From positions 631,585 through 695,584 of the forward strand of contig NZ_HF570108.1 in assembly GCF_000297395.2 (NCBI RefSeq): DNA of 64,000 nucleotides. The letters run 5' to 3'. Positions within the stretch are counted from its first letter, which is position 1. Every line of letters begins with the position of its first letter. The notes below the pieces were generated by a model, which worked only from the letters and a program-made list of their open reading frames with translations, was not told the origin of the DNA and did no database searches. The stretch is from Micromonospora lupini str. Lupac 08. GTDB taxonomy: Bacteria > Actinomycetota > Actinomycetes > Mycobacteriales > Micromonosporaceae. Shown here piece by piece: positions 24,650 to 32,340 of this stretch. A program made the translations under genes and the position numbers.

Positions 24650-24655
24650 CAGGCC

Positions 24656-25723
24656 ATGGCTGACTCGTGGACCTTCGCCGTGGCCCGTGAAGACCTGCAC
24701 CACACCACGCTCGCCGACGCCGAGGCGCCCGCGCTGCCCGCCGGCGCGGCGCTGCTGCGCGTCGACCGCGTCGGCCTCACCGCCAACAACGTGACCTACG
24801 CGGTGCTCGGCGACGCCATGCGCTACTGGGAGTTCTTTCCGCCCGGTCCGCGCGGGCTCGGGCCGCAGTGGGGGCTTCCGCCGCTGTGGGGCTTCGCCGA
24901 CGTGGTCGCCTCGACGGTTGCCGGGGTCGAGGCCGGTCAACGGGTCTACGGTTACCTGCCTCCCGCCGGCCACCTGGTGGTCCGGCCGGACCGGGTGGAC
25001 GCGTCCGGGTTCCGCGACGTGAGCCCGCACCGGGCCGAGCTGCCCTCGCCGTACAACGCGTACCGTTCGACCGCTTCAGACCCGGCGTACCAGGCCGGTC
25101 AGGAGGATCTGCTGATCCTGTTCCGGCCGCTGTTCTTCACCTCGTTCATGCTCGCCGACCAGGTCGTCGACAACGACTTCTACGGCGCGCGCTCGATCGT
25201 GCTGTCGTCGGCGTCGAGCAAGACGGCGTACGCCGCCGCGTCCGAACTGCACGGTCGCGGCCCGCGCCTGGTCGGGCTCACCTCGCCCGGCAACGTCGCG
25301 TTCACGCGGTCCCTCGGCTGCTACGACGACGTCGTCACGTACGACGACATCGACGCCCTCGACGCGGTCCCGACCGTGTACCTCGACCTGTCCGGCGCCC
25401 CCGCGACCCGGGCCGCGCTGCGCGGTCACCTCGGCGACCGGCTCGTCCGGGACATCGCGGTCGGGCTCACCAACCAGACGCCCAACGCGGACGCCGCCGG
25501 GGAGGTCTTCTTCGCGCCGGTGCAGATGCGCAAGCGCAGCCGGGACTGGGGCCGCGACGGGCTCGACAGGCGGTTCACCGACGCCTGGCAGCGGTTCGTC
25601 CCGGCGGCGAGCGCATGGATCGACGTGCGGGTCGGCAACGGTCCCGAGGCCCTGCGGCACGCGTGGCTCGACGTCCTCGCCGGTCGTACGCCGCCGCGCG
25701 TGGGCCACGTCGTCCAGTTCTGA
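24656..25723 (+). CDS. DUF2855 family protein
   Basis: Protein of unknown function, 355 aa, recognisable as DUF2855 by ITANN-like VGLTANNVTYAVLGDAMRYW, the region LWGFADVVASTVAGVEAGQR, LFRPLFFTSFMLADQVVDND, and the cofactor-like segment IVLSSASSKTAYAAASELHG. The overall plan resembles a distant medium-chain reductase (GroES-like half plus Rossmann half), but the normal glycine-rich loop is replaced by SSASSKTAYA, so cofactor use is uncertain. Leaderless promoter with an operator-like palindrome. Convergent with an SDR gene 8 bp away. Confidence 0.85.
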   Translation: MADSWTFAVAREDLHHTTLADAEAPALPAGAALLRVDRVGLTANNVTYAVLGDAMRYWEFFPPGPRGLGPQWGLPPLWGFADVVASTVAGVEAGQRVYGYLPPAGHLVVRPDRVDASGFRDVSPHRAELPSPYNAYRSTASDPAYQAGQEDLLILFRPLFFTSFMLADQVVDNDFYGARSIVLSSASSKTAYAAASELHGRGPRLVGLTSPGNVAFTRSLGCYDDVVTYDDIDALDAVPTVYLDLSGAPATRAALRGHLGDRLVRDIAVGLTNQTPNADAAGEVFFAPVQMRKRSRDWGRDGLDRRFTDAWQRFVPAASAWIDVRVGNGPEALRHAWLDVLAGRTPPRVGHVVQF

Positions 25724-25731
25724 GCCGACCG

Positions 25732-26532
25732 TCACGGGACGATCGCGTCCACGTAGCCGCCGTCGACCCGGACCGCCGCGCCAGTCGTCGCGGAGGCGAG
25801 CGGCGAGGCGAGGTACGTGACCATGTTGGCGATCTCCTCGGGCTCGATGAGGCGCTGGAGCAGCGACTGCGGACGGTGCTGCCGCATGAACTCCCGCTGC
25901 GCCTCCTCCCACGGCAGACTGTCGCCGACGAGCTCGGCCACGAAGTCCTCCACGCCCCCGGTGTGGGTCGGTCCGGCCAGCACCGAGTTGACTGTCACGC
26001 CGGTGCCGGCGGCGGCCTTCGCGAACCCGCGCGAGACGCCGAGCAGGGCCGTCTTCGAGACGCCATAGTGGATCATCTCGGCGGGGATGGCGACCGCCGA
26101 GTCACTGGCGATGTACTGCACCCGACCCCAGCCGCGTTCCATCATCCCGGGCAGGTAGGCGCGGGTCAGCCGGACGCCGGCCAGCACGTTCACCTCGAAG
26201 TAGCGACGCCACTCGTCGTCCGTGATCTCCAGAGCCGGAGTGGGGCCGAAGACGCCGAGGTTGTTGACCAGGATGTCGACGCTGGGCAGGAGGTCGAGCA
26301 CGCGAGCCGTACCGTCGTCGGTCGACACGTCGGCGTCCACCTCGACGACCTCGGCGCCGGGGACCTCGCCGCGCAGCGCCGTGGCCGCGCGCTCGACCGA
26401 GGCGGCGGTACGGCCGTTCACGGCGACCCGAGCCCCGGCGCGGGCGAGCGCGGCCGTGATGGCGGCGCCGATTCCCTGGGTCGAGCCGGTCACCAGGGCG
26501 GTCCTGCCAGCAAGATCGATCTGAACCGTCAT
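25732..26532 (-). CDS. Short-chain dehydrogenase/reductase
   Basis: Classical SDR oxidoreductase, 266 aa. The NAD(P)-binding motif is VTGSTQGIGAAI near the N-terminus; NNLG (NNAG type) follows, and the catalytic YGVSK lies in IHYGVSKTALLGVSRGF with a preceding Ser in IASDSAVA. C-terminal VRVDGGYVDAIV is typical. I choose the ATG at MTVQIDL with AGGACAG upstream; an earlier start would add residues not typical of the family. Substrate unknown. It is likely monocistronic, converging on the DUF2855 gene. Confidence 0.9.
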   Translation of the reverse strand: MTVQIDLAGRTALVTGSTQGIGAAITAALARAGARVAVNGRTAASVERAATALRGEVPGAEVVEVDADVSTDDGTARVLDLLPSVDILVNNLGVFGPTPALEITDDEWRRYFEVNVLAGVRLTRAYLPGMMERGWGRVQYIASDSAVAIPAEMIHYGVSKTALLGVSRGFAKAAAGTGVTVNSVLAGPTHTGGVEDFVAELVGDSLPWEEAQREFMRQHRPQSLLQRLIEPEEIANMVTYLASPLASATTGAAVRVDGGYVDAIVP

Positions 26533-26840
26533 GTCTGTCCTGTCCGTTCGCACCACACCGAACCCGGGTCGGGGGCCGGCTTCCGCAGTCTCGACCGTAG
26601 CCGTGCCGACTCGACCCGGCAGGGTGAGTCGGACAGATCACGCCCCGACCTGGGCCGGCGCGAGAACGCCCGCGATCGGCTGGTGGCGTCGGTCCCGTAC
26701 CCGCCGGTTGCCCCCGGCCGCTAGGCTGTGGGTGCGGGCACCGATGGCCCATCGCCGGGCCCGCCCCTCCGCCTCTCCACGGCTTCGAAGCTGCCGACGA
26801 CTGAGTCGAGCGCTGCCGTGCACATCTCCTGGAGCACCTC
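26533..26840. other. Gap without a recognised gene
   Basis: About 310 bp between the divergent SDR gene and the 65-aa small gene. It must hold both promoters. Open frames crossing it show no recognisable product and no ribosome binding site. Confidence 0.4.
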
Positions 26841-27038
26841 GTGCCCGATATGACGTCCGCCCGGAACCCCTTCACCATCGAGGGGGGCAGGGTCGTCGAC
26901 GACGAGCGCAGTCCGGCCGCGGACGTCAGTGCCGCGTCCATGACCCGACTGCGTACCCCCTTCGCGGCCGAGGCCGAGGCCGAAGCCGGCGCCCCGGCCG
27001 ACCGGCCCGACCGCCCGGAGGAGAAAACCGTAATCTGA
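26841..27038 (+). CDS. Small acidic protein, 65 aa, upstream of the sigma-GH128 fusion
   Basis: I do not recognise it. It begins MPDMTSARNPFTIEGGRVVD and ends in an Ala/Glu/Asp-rich low-complexity tail (EAEAEAGAPADRPDRPEEK). Support for coding: CTGGAG upstream of GTG and third positions almost all G or C throughout. No cysteine, signal peptide or membrane segment. It lies 81 bp before the sigma-factor fusion on the same strand and could be co-transcribed. A peptide-signal or small regulator role is possible but unsupported. Confidence 0.5.
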   Translation: MPDMTSARNPFTIEGGRVVDDERSPAADVSAASMTRLRTPFAAEAEAEAGAPADRPDRPEEKTVI

Positions 27039-27119
27039 CCCGCTGCCGCTCGTCTCCGATCACGAGGCGGACAGCGCGCACGCGCGCTGTCCGGACCGAG
27101 CGCAGGAGGAGTGGGATCC

Positions 27120-28955
27120 ATGTCGTCAGCCGGTCGGGCAGCACCCGATCCCGGGCTGGTCGTCGCGGCTCGACAGGGCGACCGGCGCGCTCTCGACGAC
27201 GTCGTGGCGGCCTCGCTTCCGCTGGTCTACAACATCGTCGGGCGCGCGCTCCGCGGCCACGCCGACGTCGACGACGTCGTCCAGGAGACCCTGGTACGGG
27301 TGATCCGGCACCTGCCCGCGCTCAACGACCCGGCGGCCTACCGGTCCTGGCTCGTGGCGATCACCATCCGTCAGGTGCGCGACTGGGACCAGCGTCGCCG
27401 TGTCGCGCTCAACCGGGACGCCGGGCTCGACGCGATCCACAACGTGCCCGATCCGGCCTCCGACTTCGCCGGGATGACGATCCTCCGGCTCGGCCTCACC
27501 GACCAGCGACGTGAGGTCGCCGAGGCGACCCGCTGGCTCGATCCGGACGACCAGGAACTGCTCTCGCTCTGGTGGCTGGAGGAGACCGGCGAGCTGACGC
27601 GTGCCGAGATCGCCGAGGCCGCGAGTCTGTCGCCGGGGCACCTCGCGGTGCGCATCCACCGGATGAAGGAGCAGATCCAGAGTGCCCGGGGCGTCGTCCG
27701 CGCCCTGCATGCCCGTCCCGGCTGCCCGGACCTGGGCGCGGTGGCGGCCGAGTGGGACGGCACTCCCAGCCCGCTGTGGCGCAAGCGGCTGGCCCGACAC
27801 GTCCGTGACTGCGCGTTCTGCGGGCGCCTGGGCGCCGCGTTCCTGCCGATCGACCGGCTGCTCGCCGGCATGTCGCTGCTGCCGCTGCCGGCCGGCCTCA
27901 GCGCCCACGTCCCGAGCGCGACCGTGCCCCCGGCCGCCGCGCCGGCCGTCGTACCGCATCCCCCGGGTGTCGCCGAGCTTGCGGTGCACGCGCCCCGCGG
28001 CCTGATTCCCTACCTGGCCGGGGGAGTGGTTGCGGCGGTCCTCACGATCACCACGTTGGTGGTGGCGCTGCCGGACGATCCGGCCGCCGCGCCCTCCTGG
28101 GCCGCCCCGACACCATCCGCGGCGCCCGTCGCCGTCGCCTCCGCCTCCGCCTCCCCGAGCAGCGCGCCGTCACCGAGCCCGCGCCCCTCGTCGAAGGCCG
28201 CGGTCGCACCGGCGGTCAGCTCCGCGCGCAAGGGCGTCGGGGTGTGGAACTTCGCCGGAGCGAGCCAGGCGTTGGCCAGCTCGAAGGCCGGCTGGTACTA
28301 CACCTGGGGCACCCAGCACCCGGGGATCAGCACTCCGCGCGGCGCGACGTTCGTACCCATGATCCGCAGCGCCGAGAACGTCACCGCCGCGGAGCTGACC
28401 CGGGCCAAGGCCGCAGGGCCCCACCTGCTCACCTTCAACGAGCCGGACCTGCCCGAGCAGGCGAACATGACAGTCGCGCAGGCCCTGGACCTGTGGCCGC
28501 AACTGATGGCGACGGGCAGCCGGCTGGGCAGCCCAGCGGTCGCCTTCGGCGGCGCCGACCCGCAGGGTTGGCTGGACCGGTTCATGACCGGCGCCGAGGC
28601 CCGGGGTCACCGGGTGGACTTCATCACCCTGCACTGGTACGGCGCCGACTTCACCACCGCGGCGGCGGTGAACCAGCTTCGGCAGTACCTGCAGGCCGTC
28701 TACCAGCGGTACCACAAGCCCATCTGGCTGACCGAGTTCGCGCTGATCCGCTACGACGGCGGGCGTCAGCAGTTTCCCGGCCAGGAGCAGCAGGCGGCCT
28801 TCCTCACCGCGGCCACCGGCATGCTCGGCCAACTCTCCTACGTGCAGCGCTACGCCTGGTTCGGCCTGCCCGCCACCGACAAGGACCGGTCCGGGTTGTT
28901 CAGCGACGGCACCCGGGCGACAGTGATCGGCCGCGCGTTCCAGGCGGCACGTTGA
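27120..28955 (+). CDS. ECF sigma factor fused to zinc anti-sigma motif, TM helix and extracellular GH128-like domain
   Basis: One continuous 611-aa polypeptide. Sigma region 2 (~15-95: ADVDDVVQETLVRVIRHLPA) and region 4 (~135-190: LTRAEIAEAASLSPGHLAVR) are cytosolic. Then comes a zinc anti-sigma-type motif H227-x3-C231-x2-C234, with Cys202 upstream. One membrane helix (~296-317) and a Pro/Ala/Ser linker (~318-370) follow, then a C-terminal GH128/Asl1-like glycosidase (~372-611) with FNEPD (Glu441) and LTEFA (Glu539) as probable acid/base and nucleophile, plus LHWYG. GH128 members act on beta-1,3-glucans. Inferred role: a membrane-tethered sigma factor released when the outer domain meets glucan. 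ATG 27120, nine bases after AGGAGGA. A DUF305-like gene overlaps its stop. Confidence 0.9.
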   Translation: MSSAGRAAPDPGLVVAARQGDRRALDDVVAASLPLVYNIVGRALRGHADVDDVVQETLVRVIRHLPALNDPAAYRSWLVAITIRQVRDWDQRRRVALNRDAGLDAIHNVPDPASDFAGMTILRLGLTDQRREVAEATRWLDPDDQELLSLWWLEETGELTRAEIAEAASLSPGHLAVRIHRMKEQIQSARGVVRALHARPGCPDLGAVAAEWDGTPSPLWRKRLARHVRDCAFCGRLGAAFLPIDRLLAGMSLLPLPAGLSAHVPSATVPPAAAPAVVPHPPGVAELAVHAPRGLIPYLAGGVVAAVLTITTLVVALPDDPAAAPSWAAPTPSAAPVAVASASASPSSAPSPSPRPSSKAAVAPAVSSARKGVGVWNFAGASQALASSKAGWYYTWGTQHPGISTPRGATFVPMIRSAENVTAAELTRAKAAGPHLLTFNEPDLPEQANMTVAQALDLWPQLMATGSRLGSPAVAFGGADPQGWLDRFMTGAEARGHRVDFITLHWYGADFTTAAAVNQLRQYLQAVYQRYHKPIWLTEFALIRYDGGRQQFPGQEQQAAFLTAATGMLGQLSYVQRYAWFGLPATDKDRSGLFSDGTRATVIGRAFQAAR

Positions 28956-29599
28956 CCAGCCGGGCCGAGTGGGCAGGGCGGGCCGGCCGGGTCGGGCGGA
29001 TCGTCGGCGTCGTCGTCACCCTTGCCGCGACGGCGCTTGCCGTCGGTCTGACCCGGGACGCCGGCCGGGTCGACCGGACCGCCGCGCCGGCGTCGGTGGC
29101 TCCCGCCCCGACCTCGCCGGTGCTGCTCAACGGCACCGATGACGCCTTCATCCAACTGCTGCTCCCGATGAACGACGGCGCGCTCGCGTTGATCGACGAC
29201 CTGGACGCCCGTCCGTCGGCCGGTGATCCCGCGCTGCGCGCCGTCCTCGGTGACATCCGGGCGGCGCACCGGGCCGAGTCGGTGGAACTGCGAAGGCTGC
29301 TGGCCGCCGGCAACAGGCCGGAACAGAACATCCATGCGGGGCACCAGATGCCCGGCATGGTCACCGACGTCGCTCTCGCCGAGCTGCGCGCGGCTCCTGC
29401 TGCCGAGGTGCCCACCCGGGCGGTCGGTCTGCTCCGGGCGCACCTCGCGCAGACCGTCGTGCTGTGCCGGGGCGAGCAGACCGCCGGGGGCAGCCCGGAG
29501 GTGCGGACCCTCGCCGGCCGGATCCAGGAGGCGCGGGCCGCCGAGCTGAACGCCCTGGCACGTCAGCCCGGCGGGACCGGGGCCCCGCCGGCCGACTGA
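28952..29599 (+). CDS. DUF305-like membrane-anchored protein
   Basis: Predicted exported helical protein, 215 aa. A basic start (RAGRVGRI) and one hydrophobic segment (VGVVVTLAATALAVGL) act as signal or anchor. The DUF305-like region reads DDAFIQLLLPMNDGALALID, then RAAHRAESVELRRLL and HAGHQMPGM. Canonical DUF305 proteins have a paired-histidine motif (PHHxxA) where this one has PMNDGA, so the metal site seems altered. The only good start is TTG 28952, overlapping the fusion gene's stop (TTGA), implying translational coupling. That coupling suggests it works with the sigma-GH128 protein, perhaps as an envelope partner. Confidence 0.72.
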   Translation: MTSRAEWAGRAGRVGRIVGVVVTLAATALAVGLTRDAGRVDRTAAPASVAPAPTSPVLLNGTDDAFIQLLLPMNDGALALIDDLDARPSAGDPALRAVLGDIRAAHRAESVELRRLLAAGNRPEQNIHAGHQMPGMVTDVALAELRAAPAAEVPTRAVGLLRAHLAQTVVLCRGEQTAGGSPEVRTLAGRIQEARAAELNALARQPGGTGAPPAD

Positions 29600-29615
29600 G
29601 CCGGCGCGGGGCCGG

Positions 29616-30176
29616 TCAGCCAGGCGTCGGGTGGTCCGACTCGAACCGGGAGCGGGTGAGGAACGCCAGTTGCGCGCGCTTGTCCGGCATGTCGATCTCG
29701 GCGTCGAAGGTGAAGCCCTCGATCTCCAGTCGGCGCAGCGCGAGATGGTTGCGGACGTCCGGCTCGACGACGATCCGCTGGGCGGCCGGATCGAGGAACA
29801 GGAAACGGGCCAGGGCGGGGCCGACGGCGTTGGTCAGGCCGCGGGCGAGGTGGCGTGCGGGGCAGAGCAGCAGGTGCATCCCGATGTCCCCGGGCCGTAC
29901 GGCGTACCGCTCGCCGACCGGGTCCGCCTCGGGCTGGTAGCTCTGGAACAGGCCGACCGGCTCGCCGTCGATCCTGATCAGGTACGCGTGGTGGGTGGGC
30001 AGACCGTCGACGAAGGTGTAGATCTCGTGGACCTGGTCGACGGTGTGTGACCCCATGCCCCAGAACGAGTTGCGGGGCAGGGTGACCCAGCCGTGCAGGA
30101 GCGCGGCGTCCCGGTCGGGTACGACGGGCGTCAACGTCAGCTCGCCGAGTTCGGTGATCTTCTCCTGGTATGTCAT
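29616..30176 (-). CDS. GNAT acetyltransferase, siderophore type (IucB/AlcB-like)
   Basis: Predicted acyltransferase of siderophore biosynthesis, 186 aa, which acylates hydroxylamine groups. Markers of the family are LLHGWVTLPRNSFWGMGSHT, EIYTFVDGLPTHHAYLIRID, VGLFQSYQPEADPVGERY, GDIGMHLLLCPARHLARGLT and the C-terminal VVEPDVRNHLALRRLEIEGF. ATG start with AGGAG-like sequence upstream. It diverges from the siderophore-interacting protein across an iron box that probably regulates both. No NIS synthetase or NRPS is nearby, so it may act in a pathway encoded elsewhere. Confidence 0.87.
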   Translation of the reverse strand: MTYQEKITELGELTLTPVVPDRDAALLHGWVTLPRNSFWGMGSHTVDQVHEIYTFVDGLPTHHAYLIRIDGEPVGLFQSYQPEADPVGERYAVRPGDIGMHLLLCPARHLARGLTNAVGPALARFLFLDPAAQRIVVEPDVRNHLALRRLEIEGFTFDAEIDMPDKRAQLAFLTRSRFESDHPTPG

Positions 30177-30254
30177 GTCGCGGGGTCCTCTGCTGGTCGG
30201 GGTGATCGCGCCCGGGATGACGTGAGGGGGACACGCGTTCCACGCGCGGCGGAG

Positions 30255-30273
30255 TTAGGTTACCCTCCCCTAA
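30255..30273. promoter_or_regulatory. Iron box (DmdR/IdeR-type operator)
   Basis: TTAGGTTACCCTCCCCTAA matches the actinobacterial iron-box palindrome TTAGGTTAGGCTAACCTAA at 15 of 19 positions. It lies between the divergent acetyltransferase and siderophore-interacting protein genes, 28 bp before the latter's start, so iron should repress both. Confidence 0.85.
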
Positions 30274-30301
30274 CAAAGGCTCGCCTTACCTGGAGGGGTG
30301 C

Positions 30302-31012
30302 GTGAAACGGAACTGGGAAGCCCTGGTCCTCAAGGCCATGGGAGGCCGGGACTTTCAGTTGACGGTGCGGGCGAGCGAGTCGGTGGACGGGCACTACCAG
30401 CGGCTGCTCCTGGACGACGGCGGCCTGTTGGAGACGTGCGGGGTCCACCCGACGATGTGGGTCCGGCTGTGGTTCGACAACGACGGCCGGGCACACCAGC
30501 GGGCGTACACGATCGTCGACCCCGACCCGGCCAACGGCAGGTTCAGCCTCGAATTCGCCATCCACGACGGCTGCGCGGCCCGCTGGGCCACCACGGCGCA
30601 GGTCGGCGACACCATCGTCGCCACCGTCCAGGGCAGCGCTTTCCAACTGCCCGATCCGGCACCCGAGCACCTCTACCTCGTCGGGGACGCGGCGTCCCTG
30701 CCGGCGGTCAACAGCCTGCTCGACGCGGGCGCCGACATCCCGGCGACGGTCTGGCTGGAGTACGCCCACGAGGGCGAGAAGGCCCTCACGCCGCGTGCCC
30801 GGGCACACCACGCCATCACCTGGGTCCCCCGGGACACGGACGGTCGACACCTCGTCGAACGGGTCCGCTCCGACCTGCCCGCCAACGACGCCGCCCACTA
30901 CTGGGTGGCCTGCGAGGCGGCCACCACCCGGGGCATCACCCGACACATCCGCCGGACGCTCGGCGTCGACAAGGACCGGTTGACCTCGCTCGGCTACTGG
31001 AGAGCCCCGTGA
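30302..31012 (+). CDS. Siderophore-interacting protein, FAD-dependent ferric reductase
   Basis: Cytosolic flavoprotein of the SIP/ViuB family, 236 aa, which reduces ferric siderophores to free iron. The FAD domain shows HPTMWVRLWFDNDGRAHQRA with the RAYTIVD flavin motif (HQRAYTIVDPDPANG). The NAD(P)H-like domain contains YLVGDAASLPAVNSLLDAG and AHYWVACEAATTRGITRHIR. GTG start after GGAGGGG, downstream of an iron box. The stop overlaps the GTG of an MFS gene, so reduction and transport are coupled. Confidence 0.93.
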   Translation: MKRNWEALVLKAMGGRDFQLTVRASESVDGHYQRLLLDDGGLLETCGVHPTMWVRLWFDNDGRAHQRAYTIVDPDPANGRFSLEFAIHDGCAARWATTAQVGDTIVATVQGSAFQLPDPAPEHLYLVGDAASLPAVNSLLDAGADIPATVWLEYAHEGEKALTPRARAHHAITWVPRDTDGRHLVERVRSDLPANDAAHYWVACEAATTRGITRHIRRTLGVDKDRLTSLGYWRAP

Positions 31013-32340
31013 GAGGCCGACTCGGCACCCTGACCGCGCTGTACGTCACCCAGTACCTCGGCATCGGCTTCATCACCGTCGGGCTGACCGCCATCCTGCG
31101 CGACGGCGGCACCTCACTGGACACCCTCGCGCTGTTGCAGGTCGTCGGCCTGATCTGGCCCGTCAAGTTCCTCTGGGCGCCGATCCTCGACCGGTACGGC
31201 TCCCAGCGCCGCGGCCACTACCGGTCCTGGCTCCTCGTCCTGCAGAGCGCCCTGGTGCTGGCACTGCTGGCGCTGCTGCCGTTCTCCCGCCCGGCCGACG
31301 CGCTCGGCCCGGTCATCGCCATCTGCGCCGCGTACGTCTTCTTCTCCGCCACCCAGGACATCGCGGTGGACGCCGTCGCCGTGCGGATGCTCGGCGAGGC
31401 GGACCGGGGGACGGGCAACGGCATCCAGGTGGCGGCGAGCTACCTCGGCAACCTGCTCGGCGGCGGCGCCTGCGTGCTGGTCTACGACCGGTTCGGCTGG
31501 GCGTGGGCGGTCGGCCTGCTGGCCGCGTTGACCGCGCTCGGACTGCTTGTGGTGTGGCGGTTCTCCGAGCCCGCCCGGACCGATCGGGTGGACCACGTCG
31601 GCACGGCCTACCGGGCGCTGCTGTCGGTGTTCGGCCAGCCCGGCTGCCGGTGGTGGACGTTCGGCGTCGTGCCGCTGGTCTACGTCGGCGCGGGCATGGC
31701 GTACGCCCTGGTGACGCCCGCCCTGGTGGACGCCGGGTGGTCGCTGGGCCGGATCGGCGTGGTGACCGGTGTGGTGACAAGCGCGCCGGCCATCGTGGCC
31801 GGTCTGGTCGCCGGGGTGGGCATCGGGCGGTTCGGGCGGGGCAGGATGCTCGTGGCCGGCGGCGTGACCCTCGCGGTGTCGACGGCGATGCTGCTGCCGC
31901 TGTTGAACGGCCGCGCGCCGCTGGGCGGGACGATCGCCGCGCTCTGCTTCTTCATGGTGGCCTACACGATCGCCAACGTCGTGCTCTACACGGTCAACAT
32001 GGACTACTCACGACCGGGCACCGGCGGCACGGACTTCACGGTCCTGTCGTCGTTCGGCCTGGTCTGCTCGTTCGTGGCCGCCTCGGTGGGCCTGGCGGCG
32101 GCCGACCGGATCGGCTACCCGCCGGTCGCGATCGCCGCCGTCGTGCTGGTGGCCGCCGGGGTCGCGCTCGGCCTGGCGCACCAGCGGCGTTTCCCCCGCC
32201 CGTCCGGCGCCGCGCCCGAGCCGGCCCCCGAGCCCGCCACCGAGCGCGCCCCCGAGCCGGCCCCCGAGCCGGCCTCCGAGCCGGCCACCGAGCCCGCCCC
32301 CGAGCGCCCGTCGGCCGACAGCGCGCGGGCAGCGGTGTGA
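31009..32340 (+). CDS. MFS transporter, AmpG/RhtX-like, probable siderophore permease
   Basis: Twelve-helix-type permease, 443 aa. The start YVTQYLGIGFITVGLTAILR and IWPVKFLWAPILDRYGSQRR, then YVFFSATQDIAVDAVAVRML, match the AmpG-like acetyl-CoA/permease group that includes the single-component siderophore importers RhtX and FptX. The SATQDIAVDA motif is characteristic. GTG overlaps the SIP stop, so import of ferric siderophore is the favoured role (context inference). The last ~45 residues are a Glu-Pro-Ala repeat tail (EPAPEPATERAPEP), unusual for the family and probably cytosolic. Confidence 0.88.
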   Translation: MRGRLGTLTALYVTQYLGIGFITVGLTAILRDGGTSLDTLALLQVVGLIWPVKFLWAPILDRYGSQRRGHYRSWLLVLQSALVLALLALLPFSRPADALGPVIAICAAYVFFSATQDIAVDAVAVRMLGEADRGTGNGIQVAASYLGNLLGGGACVLVYDRFGWAWAVGLLAALTALGLLVVWRFSEPARTDRVDHVGTAYRALLSVFGQPGCRWWTFGVVPLVYVGAGMAYALVTPALVDAGWSLGRIGVVTGVVTSAPAIVAGLVAGVGIGRFGRGRMLVAGGVTLAVSTAMLLPLLNGRAPLGGTIAALCFFMVAYTIANVVLYTVNMDYSRPGTGGTDFTVLSSFGLVCSFVAASVGLAAADRIGYPPVAIAAVVLVAAGVALGLAHQRRFPRPSGAAPEPAPEPATERAPEPAPEPASEPATEPAPERPSADSARAAV

